64,000 nucleotides of DNA from Rhodospirillales bacterium (GCA_022822205.1 JAJECC010000038.1:62001-126000), one strand, 5' to 3'; shown: positions 46,532-55,899, numbered from the stretch's first letter. Notes: generated from the letters alone by a model not told the origin. Made by a program: numbers and translations.

Positions 46532-47641
46532 GTGACTCACCTGCCAAAGATTCAGACCTGTGTCGTCGCCATGGCCATCGCGCTCGCCTGCACCGGCTCC
46601 ATCTCGACGACGCTTGCTGCCGACACACTTCGCGTCACGGATATGACTGGGCGCGAACTGATGCTCGACGGACCCGCCCAGCGGGTGGTGTCGATCATTG
46701 TGCCTACGGCCGCGACCATCGTCGCTATCGATGGCTCCCCCGAAAAACTGATCGGGGTGAACCCTATCGCCATGCGCATGTTCCGCAGCGGCATTATCGG
46801 CAAGCTGTTTCCCGAGGCCCTCAGTATCCGCAGCAACATCACCCAGGGCGGTGCGGGAATTTTCGTGCCCAACGTCGAGGAGCTCGTCGCCCTCGATCCG
46901 GACATCGTGATCCAGGCTGGTTACGCCGGTGAACAGGTTGTAAAGCCGTTGGTCAATGCCGGGATCAATACGGCGTTGTACATGTCTGGTGGCGAGGAGC
47001 GTATGAGAGCCGCCATCACCATGATTGGTGCGGTTCTCGGCAAGCCGGAACGGGCGAAAATGCTCAATGACTGGCGGGCTAAAACCATCGCACGCATCAA
47101 GTCTGCGGCGCAAAAGATCGCCGACGGTGAGCGGGTCAAGATTCTCCAGGTTATGGCAACCCCGACCGGTTTCAGAGTTTGGGGCAAACAGACCATCGCC
47201 AACGACGCGATCAGGCTCGCCGGCGCGGTCAATGCCGCCGCTGACGTGCCGCGGTTGAAGCCCGTGAATACCGAGCAGATCGCCAAATGGGCCCCCGACG
47301 TGATTTTCATCTTCAACGTCGGCCGCGCCAACCGCCAGTCCGTCCTGGGCCATACCCTCTTGAGCACGACCCCGGCAGCCCGCAGTGGCCGCGTCTATCG
47401 ATTGCCGACCGGCAGCATCAACTGGGGTTCCGCCGGCGTGGACGATCCGCTCTACTTCGCCTATGTCGCCGCGCTGGCCTATCCGCGCATCCACGCGGGC
47501 GGCGTCGCGGGCGACATACAGCGTTGGTACACCAAAATCTACGGTAAACCAGTCTCGCACGAACAGATCGCCAAGCTGTTGCACGCCAAGGAGAACGGTG
47601 CAGCGCCGAACTATGACCTGATCCTCGGCAGGTCGCGCTAG
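46532..47641 (+). CDS. FecB/BtuF-type ABC substrate-binding protein
   Basis: A 369-residue periplasmic binding protein with a signal peptide ending near SISTTLAADT. The cluster A-II (helical-backbone) fold is shown by VTDMTGRELMLDGPAQRVVS, NVEELVALDPDIVIQAGYAG and the C-terminal WGSAGVDDPLYFAYVAAL. Members bind siderophores, heme, cobalamin or other metal complexes. The GTG start has GAGGAGAT upstream, and the stop overlaps the methyltransferase start by one base. The ligand is not identifiable; the Zur-like operator upstream suggests a zinc-linked metallophore rather than ferric siderophore. Confidence 0.9.
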   Translation: MTHLPKIQTCVVAMAIALACTGSISTTLAADTLRVTDMTGRELMLDGPAQRVVSIIVPTAATIVAIDGSPEKLIGVNPIAMRMFRSGIIGKLFPEALSIRSNITQGGAGIFVPNVEELVALDPDIVIQAGYAGEQVVKPLVNAGINTALYMSGGEERMRAAITMIGAVLGKPERAKMLNDWRAKTIARIKSAAQKIADGERVKILQVMATPTGFRVWGKQTIANDAIRLAGAVNAAADVPRLKPVNTEQIAKWAPDVIFIFNVGRANRQSVLGHTLLSTTPAARSGRVYRLPTGSINWGSAGVDDPLYFAYVAALAYPRIHAGGVAGDIQRWYTKIYGKPVSHEQIAKLLHAKENGAAPNYDLILGRSR

Positions 47642-48357
47642 TGAGCGCCGCCGTGATTTCGAAAAGCGAACGTGCCGGCGCGCCGGCCTTCACCGCCGCG
47701 TCGGCCGAAGACTACGATGAGCGAATTGTCCGCCTAGTGCCGGGCTACCCCCTGGCGATTGAACTGATCGCAACGCTGATGGCCACGCTCCTGGACGACG
47801 ACGCGCATGTCCTGGTCATAGGGACCGGGACGGGGGCGGACTTTCTTGCCCTCGCCGCGATGGGTCCCCGGTGGCGCTTTATGGCGATCGATCTCTCCGC
47901 GCCCATGCTCGACCGGGCAAGGGAAAAGGCGGAACGCGCCGGCATTGCAGACCGCGTCGAGTTTGCCACCACGACCATGCAGGACTTTCAACCGGGACAT
48001 GATTTCGATGCCGCGGTCAGTGTGATGGTCAGCCATTTCACGCCGGACGACGGCCGGCGCCTCGACTTCTACCGGGCGGTATCGCGTTCGCTTCGCGCCG
48101 GCGCGCCCTATCTCACCGTCGATACGGCGGCATCGGCCGACCCCGATACAATCAATGACGCCGTCGAGCGGTGGCTCACCAACCACGACTTTACAGCGGC
48201 GGAGGCGGTCACCAGCCGCAAACGGGTCGCCGCCGGGCATCATGGCATTAGCCCCGAGCGTCTCGCCGCGCTATTCGACGAGGCCGGCTTTGCGCCGCCG
48301 CTACCGTTTTTTCGCGCGCTGCGGGTCGAAGGATTCGTGACGCGCCGGAGGGAGTAA
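47641..48357 (+). CDS. Class I SAM-dependent methyltransferase
   Basis: A 238-residue methyltransferase, somewhat CmoA-like. The SAM site is VLVIGTGTGADFLAL (58-72) with the acidic residue in FMAIDLSAPMLDRARE, and a motif near 112-125 (FDAAVSVMVSHFT). It has a GTG start at the last base of the binding-protein gene and ends one base before the permease, so it is embedded in the importer operon. That suggests it modifies the imported compound, or a metallophore precursor, in the cytosol. Which molecule is methylated is unknown. Confidence 0.85.
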   Translation: MSAAVISKSERAGAPAFTAASAEDYDERIVRLVPGYPLAIELIATLMATLLDDDAHVLVIGTGTGADFLALAAMGPRWRFMAIDLSAPMLDRAREKAERAGIADRVEFATTTMQDFQPGHDFDAAVSVMVSHFTPDDGRRLDFYRAVSRSLRAGAPYLTVDTAASADPDTINDAVERWLTNHDFTAAEAVTSRKRVAAGHHGISPERLAALFDEAGFAPPLPFFRALRVEGFVTRRRE

Positions 48358-48358
48358 T

Positions 48359-49390
48359 ATGCGGAACCGGGCGGTCGCACCGCCGCGTTACCTGTGGCCG
48401 GTCCTGTGTACGGCGTTGGCGATCACCATGGTCGGCGCCGTTGGTATTGGGCGATACGCGGTACCGTTCGACCGTGTGGTCGCCATCCTGGCCGAGAATA
48501 TCCTTCCCATCACCGCATCGTGGAGCGCCACCGAGGCGACGGTGGTGGAAATCGTTCGCGGCCCCCGCATCCTTATCGCGGTTCTGGTCGGTGCCGGGCT
48601 CTCCGTCGCCGGCGCGGCGCTTCAGGGAACCTTTCGAAATCCGCTCGTCGGGCCGCAGATCATCGGCGTCTCGTCCGGCGCGTCATTCGGCGGCGCGCTC
48701 GCCCTGCTGCTCACCGACAGCAATCTTGCCCTGACCCTTCTCGCGTTCATCTTCGGATTGGTGGCGATGGTCATCGTCTTCGTCATGAGCCGGGTGGCCG
48801 GGCGGTCGCCGATATTAATGCTGGTCTTGTCGGGAATAATCACCGGTGCCTTCTTCACCGCCCTGGTTTCGCTGATCAAATTCGTCGCCGATCCGGAAGA
48901 CCGTCTGCCGGCCATCGTCTTCTGGCTAATGGGCAGTTTCGCCGCCGCCAGCTACGAAAAGCTGCTGTGGCTGGCGGTGCCGGTGGCAGGCGGGATGCTG
49001 GTCCTCTACCTCATGCGTTGGCACATCAATGTCCTGTCCTTGGGCGACGAGGAAGCGACGGCTATGGGTCTCGAGGTCAATCGCACCCGCTGGATCGTGA
49101 TCCTGTGCGTGGCCGCCATTACATCCGCGGTGGTGGCTGCCGCCGGGGTCGTTGGATGGGTCGGGCTGGTCATTCCTCACCTTGCCCGCATGATTGTTGG
49201 ACCGGATCACAAGGTTCTGCTGCCCGCTGCCGCACTTTTCGGGGCCATCTACTTGTTGTTCATCGATGGGTTGGCGCGGAGCATGACATCTACGGAAATT
49301 CCGCTTGGTATTTTGACGGCAATCGTTGGCGCGCCGTTTTTCGCCTGGCTTCTCCGGCGCACCCATGCCGCGGGGTGGGGCCGTGATTAG
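48359..49390 (+). CDS. FecCD/BtuC-type ABC transporter permease
   Basis: A 343-residue inner-membrane permease with about ten transmembrane helices. FecCD hallmarks are VEIVRGPRILIAVLVGAGLS, GAALQGTFRNPLVGPQIIGV, and the C-terminal GVVGWVGLVIPHLARMIVGP loop that contacts the ATPase. It begins one base after the methyltransferase stop; its end overlaps the ATPase start by 8 nt. A single permease gene implies a homodimeric channel. Confidence 0.93.
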   Translation: MRNRAVAPPRYLWPVLCTALAITMVGAVGIGRYAVPFDRVVAILAENILPITASWSATEATVVEIVRGPRILIAVLVGAGLSVAGAALQGTFRNPLVGPQIIGVSSGASFGGALALLLTDSNLALTLLAFIFGLVAMVIVFVMSRVAGRSPILMLVLSGIITGAFFTALVSLIKFVADPEDRLPAIVFWLMGSFAAASYEKLLWLAVPVAGGMLVLYLMRWHINVLSLGDEEATAMGLEVNRTRWIVILCVAAITSAVVAAAGVVGWVGLVIPHLARMIVGPDHKVLLPAAALFGAIYLLFIDGLARSMTSTEIPLGILTAIVGAPFFAWLLRRTHAAGWGRD

Positions 49391-50126
49391 CCTCGCGGAA
49401 GGCGGATTTGGCTATTTGCCGGAGAGTTGGGTCTTTCGGTCCCATAGCCTTGAGGTCACGACGGGGCGTATCGCCGCTATCCTGGGACCCAATGGCCGCG
49501 GCAAGACGACCCTCCTCAAGTGCCTGCTCGGTCTTCTGCGCCTGCGAGAAGGAAAAGTACAAATTGACGGTCATGCGGGCTATGTCCCGCAATCGACGGG
49601 GGCCGCGTTTCCCTACAGCGTCCGAGATATGGTCATGATGGGCCGGGCACGGCAAATCGGATTGTTCGAGTCCCCGAAGGCCGATGACCAGGATGCCTGC
49701 CAGCGGGCGCTCGCAACCCTCGACCTTGAGAATTTCGCCGACCGGAGCTTTGATGGCTTGAGCGGCGGCGAACGGCAGTTGGTTTTAGTCGCCCGCGCCC
49801 TGGCTTCGGAGTGCCGGACTCTGGTACTCGACGAGCCCGCCGCGGCGCTGGATTACAACAACCAGGAGGTGGTCCTCAAAACGCTCCGGCGGCTGGCCCG
49901 CGATCAGGGCCTGGCGGTCGTCTTCACCACCCATTCGCCCCAGCACGCGCTGCACGTCGCCGATCAGGTGTTTCTGATGTATGGCCCCGAGGATTATATT
50001 TGCGGCCCGACGCCGGAGGTGATGACCGAGGACAACCTCTCGCGTCTGTACGGGCTGCCGATCCGCGCCGCCGTGGTATCAGAGGACGGTCGCGACGCCC
50101 GAACAATGGTGCCGGTGTTCGGCTAG
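49383..50126 (+). CDS. FepC/BtuD-type ABC transporter ATPase
   Basis: A 247-residue ATPase. Walker A is LGPNGRGKTT (34-43), the signature LSGGERQLVLVARA, Walker B TLVLDEPAAALD, and the H-loop FTTHSPQH. The GTG at 49383 has a GGGGTGGGG site and overlaps the permease stop; an ATG at 49365 is also in frame. It drives the FecCD-type importer and is the last clear gene of the operon. The Walker A reads GRGKTT where most relatives have GSGKST. Confidence 0.92.
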   Translation: MISLAEGGFGYLPESWVFRSHSLEVTTGRIAAILGPNGRGKTTLLKCLLGLLRLREGKVQIDGHAGYVPQSTGAAFPYSVRDMVMMGRARQIGLFESPKADDQDACQRALATLDLENFADRSFDGLSGGERQLVLVARALASECRTLVLDEPAAALDYNNQEVVLKTLRRLARDQGLAVVFTTHSPQHALHVADQVFLMYGPEDYICGPTPEVMTEDNLSRLYGLPIRAAVVSEDGRDARTMVPVFG

Positions 50127-50138
50127 GGGGTGGTCGAG

Positions 50139-50285
50139 ATGAAACTGATCATCCTTGCCCGACCAGCCTTCGGCGACGCGCCGGCGCTTTTTGTCCGCTC
50201 CCGGCCTACGGCAGACCCTATCCAAGGGCCTTACCGTCGCGCCGGAAGCGATCTAATGGGGCTGTCTGTTCATGATCACGATTGA
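50139..50285 (+). CDS. Small unrecognised ORF after the ABC operon
   Basis: Forty-eight codons begin 12 nt after the ATPase stop, with GGTGG just upstream. The first residues read MKLIILARPAFGDAPALF, then the sequence becomes charged. The 3' end runs 33 bp into the convergent EamA gene. It may be the stub of a longer gene once in this operon, or chance. No family is recognised. Confidence 0.25.
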   Translation: MKLIILARPAFGDAPALFVRSRPTADPIQGPYRRAGSDLMGLSVHDHD

Positions 50286-51137
50286 TCCCACGACCAACAC
50301 CAGACCGATGACGGCCTGAATACTGATGGCCTCGCCGAGAATTGGCCAAGCGAAAATGAAGGCCGAGATGGGCGCCAGCGTCAACGAGATGCCGGCCGTC
50401 GCCGGGGAAATCCGCCCCAACGCCCAGATATAGGCGGCAAATTGAACGGCGGCGCCGACCACGCCCAGGAACACCAGTATCCACCAATCAAACACCGAGA
50501 ACGAGGGCATCCGGACCGGTTCTCCGGCTGCCTGTGACACGACCAGGAGCGAGAGCACCCCGACCAGCATGACGATCGAGGTAAAGTACACGCCGCCGTA
50601 TTTCATGATGTACGGCTTGGCGTAGATGCTGTAGATCGAAACCGTCAAGGCGGCCAACAGCATCAGGCTGTCGCCGATCAAAATGCCCCTGCCGGTACCG
50701 CTGTCGAAGAGTGAATCGCTGACCGCCACCCCGACACCCAGGAACGCCATTACGACACAGGTCATCTTCAGACCGGTCATGCTTTCCCGGCCGAGGAACC
50801 ATGCCACGACGAGGGTGATGATCGGCGAGGTGGCGAGGCCTACGGCGCCATGGGCCGCCGTGGTGTAGGTGAGGGACGCATTGAACAGGTACGTGAACAG
50901 GCCAAACAACAGGGCGCCCAAGAGAATTATCCTCGGCCAATCGGCGAGCGCGATTGGAGCCCGCCTGAATCCGACGATCAGAAACGGCGTCAGACAGAGG
51001 GCGCCGATCCCGAAACGAATGACCGCCATCGATTGCGGGTCGGTGTCCGGAATGACGAACCGGGTCGCGACAATGGAGAACCCGGCGCTCAGCGACGAAA
51101 ATGCGGCCAGGAACTTGGCCAGAAGTACATAGTTCAT
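50253..51137 (-). CDS. EamA/DMT-family transporter
   Basis: A 294-residue inner-membrane protein with about ten hydrophobic helices in two EamA halves. First-half features include FLAAFSSLSAGFSIVATRFV and AAHGAVGLATSPIITLVVAW; second-half features include AAYIWALGRISPATAGISLT and the closing FAWPILGEAISIQAVIGLVL. Such proteins export metabolites or amino acids. The substrate is unknown. It converges on the metallophore ABC operon and stands alone. Confidence 0.9.
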   Translation of the reverse strand: MNYVLLAKFLAAFSSLSAGFSIVATRFVIPDTDPQSMAVIRFGIGALCLTPFLIVGFRRAPIALADWPRIILLGALLFGLFTYLFNASLTYTTAAHGAVGLATSPIITLVVAWFLGRESMTGLKMTCVVMAFLGVGVAVSDSLFDSGTGRGILIGDSLMLLAALTVSIYSIYAKPYIMKYGGVYFTSIVMLVGVLSLLVVSQAAGEPVRMPSFSVFDWWILVFLGVVGAAVQFAAYIWALGRISPATAGISLTLAPISAFIFAWPILGEAISIQAVIGLVLVVGSIVIMNRQPH

Positions 51138-51366
51138 TGGAGCAGCAACCTGCCTTTTGGACCTTGGGACATTTCGTGGAGACGCGAGGGCAATCTCATA
51201 TCTTAATTGGGCCTTGATTGGGCCTTACCTGGGTGCGGTGAAAACCGCCCTTGACGGTGCCCGCTATCGGCACAAAGCGGCCATCCGTACCATGGGCGCG
51301 ATCCGCCTGCGTGGAAAGACCCTTGGTGCGGTTGACTAGCTCCGGTCCAACCTGCACCGTCCCCCA

Positions 51367-52590
51367 ATGACGGACGGCAAACCGGAAATTCTTGTGGTCG
51401 GGGGCGGCATCGGCGGTTTGACCTTGGCTCTCGCACTCCATGCGCGGGGATTGCCGAGCCGGATCTACGAGGCCGCGGAGGAATTCAAACCGCTTGGTGT
51501 CGGTATCAACATGCTGCCGCACGCAGTCGGCGTCCTGGCAGGCCTCGGGCTCGAACATCAATTGATGGCCCACGGCGTGGAAGCCCGCGAGTTCAGTTTT
51601 TTCAATCGCCATGGCCAGTTCATCTTTTCCGAACCCTGCGGCCGTTTCGCGGGCTACGGCGACCGCCATTTTTCAATTCACCGCGGCGATCTTCACGAGG
51701 TGCTTTACGACGCCGTCACGGAACGTCTTGGGCAGGATGCCGTTCATATGGGACATCGCTGCACCGGCATCGGCCAGAACGATGCGGGTGTCACGCTGAA
51801 ATTCGACAACGCGCCGCCCCGCTCGGGCGCCGTCGCCATCGGCGCCGACGGTTTTCATTCCGCGGTCAGACGGCAGTTCTATCCCGATGAAGGCATGCAG
51901 TTCGGCGGCATAAACATGTGGCGGGGAGTCACCCGGCGGGCTCCGTTCCTGAGCTGTGCGAGCGTCACCCGCGTGGGTACGGTCGGGAACGGCAAAATGA
52001 CGATCTACCCGATCCGGCAATTCGACGACGGCACACAACTGGTCAATTGGGTGGTTGAACAGCGACGCGACGAATTCGGGCCCAATGACTGGGCGACACC
52101 GGGACGCGTTCAGGATTTTATCGGTCCGCACGCGGATTGGAATTTCAACTGGCTGGACATTCCGGAGATGATCGGCGACGCCGAGTATATTTTCGAGTAT
52201 CCGATGGTGGACCGCGAGCCCGTGGATCGCTGGACCTTTGGCCGCGTAACGTTATTGGGCGACGCCGCGCACCCGATGTACCCGCGCGGCGGCAATGGCG
52301 GCGCACAGGCCATCCTGGATGCGGAAACCCTCGCGGCGCTGCTCGATCGGTTCGACGATCCGCTCGCTGCGCTGCGGAACTATGAAATCGAGCGCCTCGA
52401 AGTCGCCAACAGGATCGTACTCACCAACCGGGAACAGCCGCCGGACTACATTATCGAAACCGTGGAAGCTTTGACCCGCGGCGAGCCGTTCGACCGTATC
52501 GAGGACGTGATCGATCCCGCCGAACTGGCGGCAATCTCAAATCGCTATAAGGAAATCGCCGGATATGGTCTTGCCGCCGACAAACTATGA
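51367..52590 (+). CDS. FAD-dependent aromatic-ring monooxygenase
   Basis: A 407-residue group A flavoprotein hydroxylase. The dinucleotide motif is VGGGIGGLTLALAL (11-24), followed by the FAD/NAD(P)H segment VAIGADGFHSAVRRQF and the second FAD motif LLGDAAHPMYPRGGNGGAQA. This architecture is that of salicylate- or 6-hydroxynicotinate-type hydroxylases, which use NAD(P)H and oxygen. No co-transcribed pathway gene identifies the substrate, though a glyoxalase and a GST follow on the other strand. The 229 bp upstream carry no feature I can support. Confidence 0.9.
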   Translation: MTDGKPEILVVGGGIGGLTLALALHARGLPSRIYEAAEEFKPLGVGINMLPHAVGVLAGLGLEHQLMAHGVEAREFSFFNRHGQFIFSEPCGRFAGYGDRHFSIHRGDLHEVLYDAVTERLGQDAVHMGHRCTGIGQNDAGVTLKFDNAPPRSGAVAIGADGFHSAVRRQFYPDEGMQFGGINMWRGVTRRAPFLSCASVTRVGTVGNGKMTIYPIRQFDDGTQLVNWVVEQRRDEFGPNDWATPGRVQDFIGPHADWNFNWLDIPEMIGDAEYIFEYPMVDREPVDRWTFGRVTLLGDAAHPMYPRGGNGGAQAILDAETLAALLDRFDDPLAALRNYEIERLEVANRIVLTNREQPPDYIIETVEALTRGEPFDRIEDVIDPAELAAISNRYKEIAGYGLAADKL

Positions 52591-52638
52591 CTCGGCTATG
52601 GGCTGAAAGGGGTCAAACGACGCCGACGCAGGCGGCGA

Positions 52639-53034
52639 TTATCGATACCGCCCGTGGGTCTGAAGCACTTCGATCTTGTAGCCGTCGGGATCCTGCACGA
52701 AGAAAAATTTCGCCATGAGCGATCCGTCCCGGTGGAACTCCTTGACATCCGTCGGCTCGAATCCGAGGCTTTTGAAACGGGCATGCTCCTCGTCGACGTC
52801 TTCCACGGCGACCCCCAGATGCCCGTATCCCGACCCATGTGAATAGGGTTCGGACCGCCCATGATTCACCGTAAACTCAACCTCGAAATCGGCCTCGGAA
52901 TTCCGCAGGTAGACAAGCGTGAAATCGTCGAACTCGAAACGGTCGGCGATATCGAGGCCGAAAGCCTTTTTGTAGAATTCGAGCGATCGTTTTTCTTCCA
53001 TCACCCGGATCATTGAATGGATCACCTTGGCCAT
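52639..53034 (-). CDS. Lactoylglutathione lyase (glyoxalase I family)
   Basis: A 131-residue VOC protein of the GloA type. The start MAKVIHSMIRV carries the first metal-binding histidine, YLRNSEADFEVEFTVN the first glutamate region, GHLGVAVEDV the second histidine and DPDGYKIEVLQ the second glutamate. These would bind zinc or nickel and convert methylglyoxal-glutathione hemithioacetal. It lies directly after a GST-type gene on the same strand, consistent with a glutathione-dependent detoxification pair. Confidence 0.88.
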   Translation of the reverse strand: MAKVIHSMIRVMEEKRSLEFYKKAFGLDIADRFEFDDFTLVYLRNSEADFEVEFTVNHGRSEPYSHGSGYGHLGVAVEDVDEEHARFKSLGFEPTDVKEFHRDGSLMAKFFFVQDPDGYKIEVLQTHGRYR

Positions 53035-53098
53035 GATTCGTTCGTCCCCTGTTTCGATTGCGGCTTGGCCGGCGTCCTAATCCCGTCGGCCCACGCGC

Positions 53099-53713
53099 TC
53101 AAACCGGCGGCGCCGTCTTGCGGAACGCCTCCAATTCGCCGAGTTCCCGGCTCAGCGCCTCAAGCTTCGGGGTTTCGAAGGTCGCGAACAGCTCCGGGGT
53201 GGCGATGCGCGCGAACTCATAGGCCGATGCGGCGGTCAGGTCCGCCTGGGTAAGCCGGGGGCCGCCCAGCCAGGGTGAGCCGGCCTCGCCGTCCAGCCAC
53301 TGGAAGCCGCTGCGGCTCTGCTCCGAGATCATCTCGACCCATGGTGAATGCCGCAATTCCTCGGGGCGATAGCGTTCCTCGTATGCAACCAGAATGGCTT
53401 TCTCGACCGCACCCGTGGCCACGGCCATGAGTTTCAGAACCCGCCTGCGTTCGCCTCCGGACGCCGGCGTAAGCGCCCGCTCCGGGCCGGCCTGCTCATC
53501 CAGATAGTCGAGGATGGCGCCGCTGTCGATCAGGGTCTCGCCGTCGTCCAGGATCAGCGCGGGAACCCGGCTCAGGGGATTGGCGTCGCGAATTTTCTGC
53601 CGATCCTCCCCCACGACGGAAAACGGCCGGTGCTCGAAGGGCAGTTCATAGAGATGCATCGTCGCGGCCACGCGACGGACGAAGGGCGAGAGATAGCGGC
53701 CAATTAGGATCAT
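53099..53713 (-). CDS. Glutathione S-transferase family protein
   Basis: A 204-residue two-domain protein. The N-terminal thioredoxin fold has GRYLSPFVRRVAATMHLYEL with Ser in the position that activates glutathione, and the binding loop SRVPALILDDGETLIDSGAI. The helical C-terminal domain follows from about residue 90. The class is not certain. It precedes the glyoxalase gene on the same strand, and lies 94 bp after the TRAP permease. Confidence 0.88.
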   Translation of the reverse strand: MILIGRYLSPFVRRVAATMHLYELPFEHRPFSVVGEDRQKIRDANPLSRVPALILDDGETLIDSGAILDYLDEQAGPERALTPASGGERRRVLKLMAVATGAVEKAILVAYEERYRPEELRHSPWVEMISEQSRSGFQWLDGEAGSPWLGGPRLTQADLTAASAYEFARIATPELFATFETPKLEALSRELGELEAFRKTAPPV

Positions 53714-53807
53714 CTTTCAAGGCTCCTGTATGGGACGGCAAAGCGGCGGCATGGCGCCATGCGGGCGGCAATACCGGGAATCGGACAAGGCGGCCGGCCG
53801 GACCGCC

Positions 53808-55298
53808 CTATCCGGGAGGACCGAGATCGGGGCCCAGATCCTCGGGCGGCGGGTCGAGCACCGAGGGTGCGGCCTCCCAACACTCTCCAAAACTCATTGC
53901 GTCGAAGGCCAAACACGGCAGCTGCGTCGCGATCACCGGAAACGCCACGAGGATGGCGAGGCAAACTCCCATGGCGAACCAGAACGGCCAAATGCCCGCA
54001 AAAATCGTCGTCATCGGGACATGGGGCGCAATGCCCTTCACGATGAATACGTTCACGCCGACCGGGGGCGAGATCAGACCCATCTCCAGCACGATCACGA
54101 TGATCACGCCAAACCAGATCAGCCCCATGCCGAGTTCCTGGATCAGCGGGAATACGATCGGAAGGGTGAGAACCAGCATCGCCAGACCTTCGAGGAAGGT
54201 TCCGAGGGCAACGTAGGTAAGCAGGATAATGATAATGATGCCGATCTTGCCGACGTCGAGGCCGGTCAGGAAGCCGACGATGATTTCCGGCACGCCCGAA
54301 AGCGCCATGAACGGAATGAAGACATGCGCTCCGATCAGGATCATGAAAACCGTGGCGGTGGTGCGCAGCGTATGGAGGATGGTCTGGCGCAATTTCAAGC
54401 TGTCGATGGCCGCGCGCAGCACATAGGCCGGCGATGGGGTATCGACGCTGGCGGCCGCGCCGACGGCGGCCGGCATGGGCGCTTGAACCGCGTTTATCGC
54501 CCCTTTGGCCAGCGCAACCAGGAAAGTGATGAAGGCGCCGATCCCTGCCGCTTCAACCGGCGTGAACAGACCGGCGTAGATTCCGCCGATGGTAATGATG
54601 ACGATGCCGATGAGGGCGAAGGCCCCATAGAGGGAGACGAATCGCTCATGCCAGGACGACTTGGCGCCTGCCGGGCCGGCGGCCGGGTTCAGCCGGGTGA
54701 CGATTGCGATCGCGATAAGAAACAGCCCCGTCAGCAATATGCCCGGGAGCACGCCGGCAACGAACAGTTCGCCGATGGATGTCTCCGTCAGAATGGCGTA
54801 AATGATCATCCCGGTTGACGGAGGGATCAGGATCCCCAACGTTCCGCCGGCGGCGACGCTGCCCGTCGCCAGGCTCGGGCTGTATTTGTAGCGCTCCATC
54901 TCCGGCAGGGCCACACGGCCCATGGTAACCGCACCGGCAACCGATGACCCGCTCACCGCGGCAAATCCGGCGCACCCCAATATGGTGGCCGATGCAAGGC
55001 CGCCCCGAAAATGTCCGAACCATGCATAGGCGGCGCGATAGAGGTCGCGGCTCATGCCCGATATGCCGGCCAAATTACCCATCAAGATGAACATCGGGAC
55101 AATCGACAGCGTTTGAAATGTCGCGATGTCGAATGTCTCCGTACTGAGGTAGATGAAAGCCCGATGGGGCCCCTCGATGGCCCAGGCGCCGAGGAATCCG
55201 ACCACCATCATCGATAAGGCCACGGGCATGCGCAGGAACAGCAGCGCGAACATGGCGATCAGGCCGATGAAGCCGATATGGGCGTCAGATAGTTCCAT
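53808..55298 (-). CDS. dctM: TRAP transporter large permease (DctM)
   Basis: A ~496-residue permease with about twelve transmembrane helices. TRAP-M hallmarks include FAAVSGSSVAGAVTMGRVAL, GGTLGILIPPSTGMIIYAIL and GLISPPVGVNVFIVKGIAPH. The C-terminal ~45 residues form an extra Pro/Asp-rich tail (PPPEDLGPDLGPPG). Earlier GTG and ATG codons exist (55310, 55304), but the ATG at 55298 has GGTGGAG six bases upstream. It overlaps the dctQ gene, consistent with coupled synthesis of the membrane complex. Confidence 0.93.
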   Translation of the reverse strand: MELSDAHIGFIGLIAMFALLFLRMPVALSMMVVGFLGAWAIEGPHRAFIYLSTETFDIATFQTLSIVPMFILMGNLAGISGMSRDLYRAAYAWFGHFRGGLASATILGCAGFAAVSGSSVAGAVTMGRVALPEMERYKYSPSLATGSVAAGGTLGILIPPSTGMIIYAILTETSIGELFVAGVLPGILLTGLFLIAIAIVTRLNPAAGPAGAKSSWHERFVSLYGAFALIGIVIITIGGIYAGLFTPVEAAGIGAFITFLVALAKGAINAVQAPMPAAVGAAASVDTPSPAYVLRAAIDSLKLRQTILHTLRTTATVFMILIGAHVFIPFMALSGVPEIIVGFLTGLDVGKIGIIIIILLTYVALGTFLEGLAMLVLTLPIVFPLIQELGMGLIWFGVIIVIVLEMGLISPPVGVNVFIVKGIAPHVPMTTIFAGIWPFWFAMGVCLAILVAFPVIATQLPCLAFDAMSFGECWEAAPSVLDPPPEDLGPDLGPPG

Positions 55299-55866
55299 CC
55301 ACATCTCCACCGAATAGCCGGGCTTGCTCTTGTCCGATATCCTTATCCTGCATCAGCCTCACCGCCTCCAGAAGAAGGACAACGGCGTAAAGCCCCAGGC
55401 CGAATGCGAGGACGTACATGAACGGTTCAAAGGATATGTCGATGGTGCCCGTGAACTCGCCGTTCTCTTCGGCCTTTGGTCCGTCGAGCGCTATTTGACA
55501 GGCAAGGGCCGCGATCATCAAAAATCCGACGAGACGGACGAATATCTCCACCATTCGAAGCTTTGTCTTGCTCACCATGCCGTCGATGAGTTCGACGGCT
55601 ATCTGCCCCCCGGTTCGTCCGCTGTAGGCGACCGTCAAGGCAACCACGAGGACCAATATGATCTGCCCCATGTCCACGAAGCCATGGATCGGATCGCTGA
55701 AGACATAGCGGCGCACGACATGCGTAAATGTGAGGACGACCATGGCGGCGAGAAGGACCCCGCCGAGCCAAAGCGCCACGACTCTCAAGAATTTATCGAA
55801 ATTCCCCAGGAAACCGGGGTCTTCCTGTTCGGCGGAATTGTCGCCCGCGGGAGCGTCGTGGCTCAT
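55285..55866 (-). CDS. dctQ: TRAP transporter small permease (DctQ)
   Basis: A 193-residue protein with four transmembrane helices (first at about residues 30-50, LWLGGVLLAAMVVLTFTHVV). The conserved RRYVFSDPIHGFVDMGQ loop and VALTVAYSGRTGGQIAVELI match DctQ. Its last codons overlap the start of dctM, and it lies 33 nt after the dctP stop. The P-Q-M order on one strand is the usual TRAP operon. Confidence 0.93.
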   Translation of the reverse strand: MSHDAPAGDNSAEQEDPGFLGNFDKFLRVVALWLGGVLLAAMVVLTFTHVVRRYVFSDPIHGFVDMGQIILVLVVALTVAYSGRTGGQIAVELIDGMVSKTKLRMVEIFVRLVGFLMIAALACQIALDGPKAEENGEFTGTIDISFEPFMYVLAFGLGLYAVVLLLEAVRLMQDKDIGQEQARLFGGDVDGTI

Positions 55867-55899
55867 GATATTCGAAGCTCCCGCAGGCTCCTGACCGCT

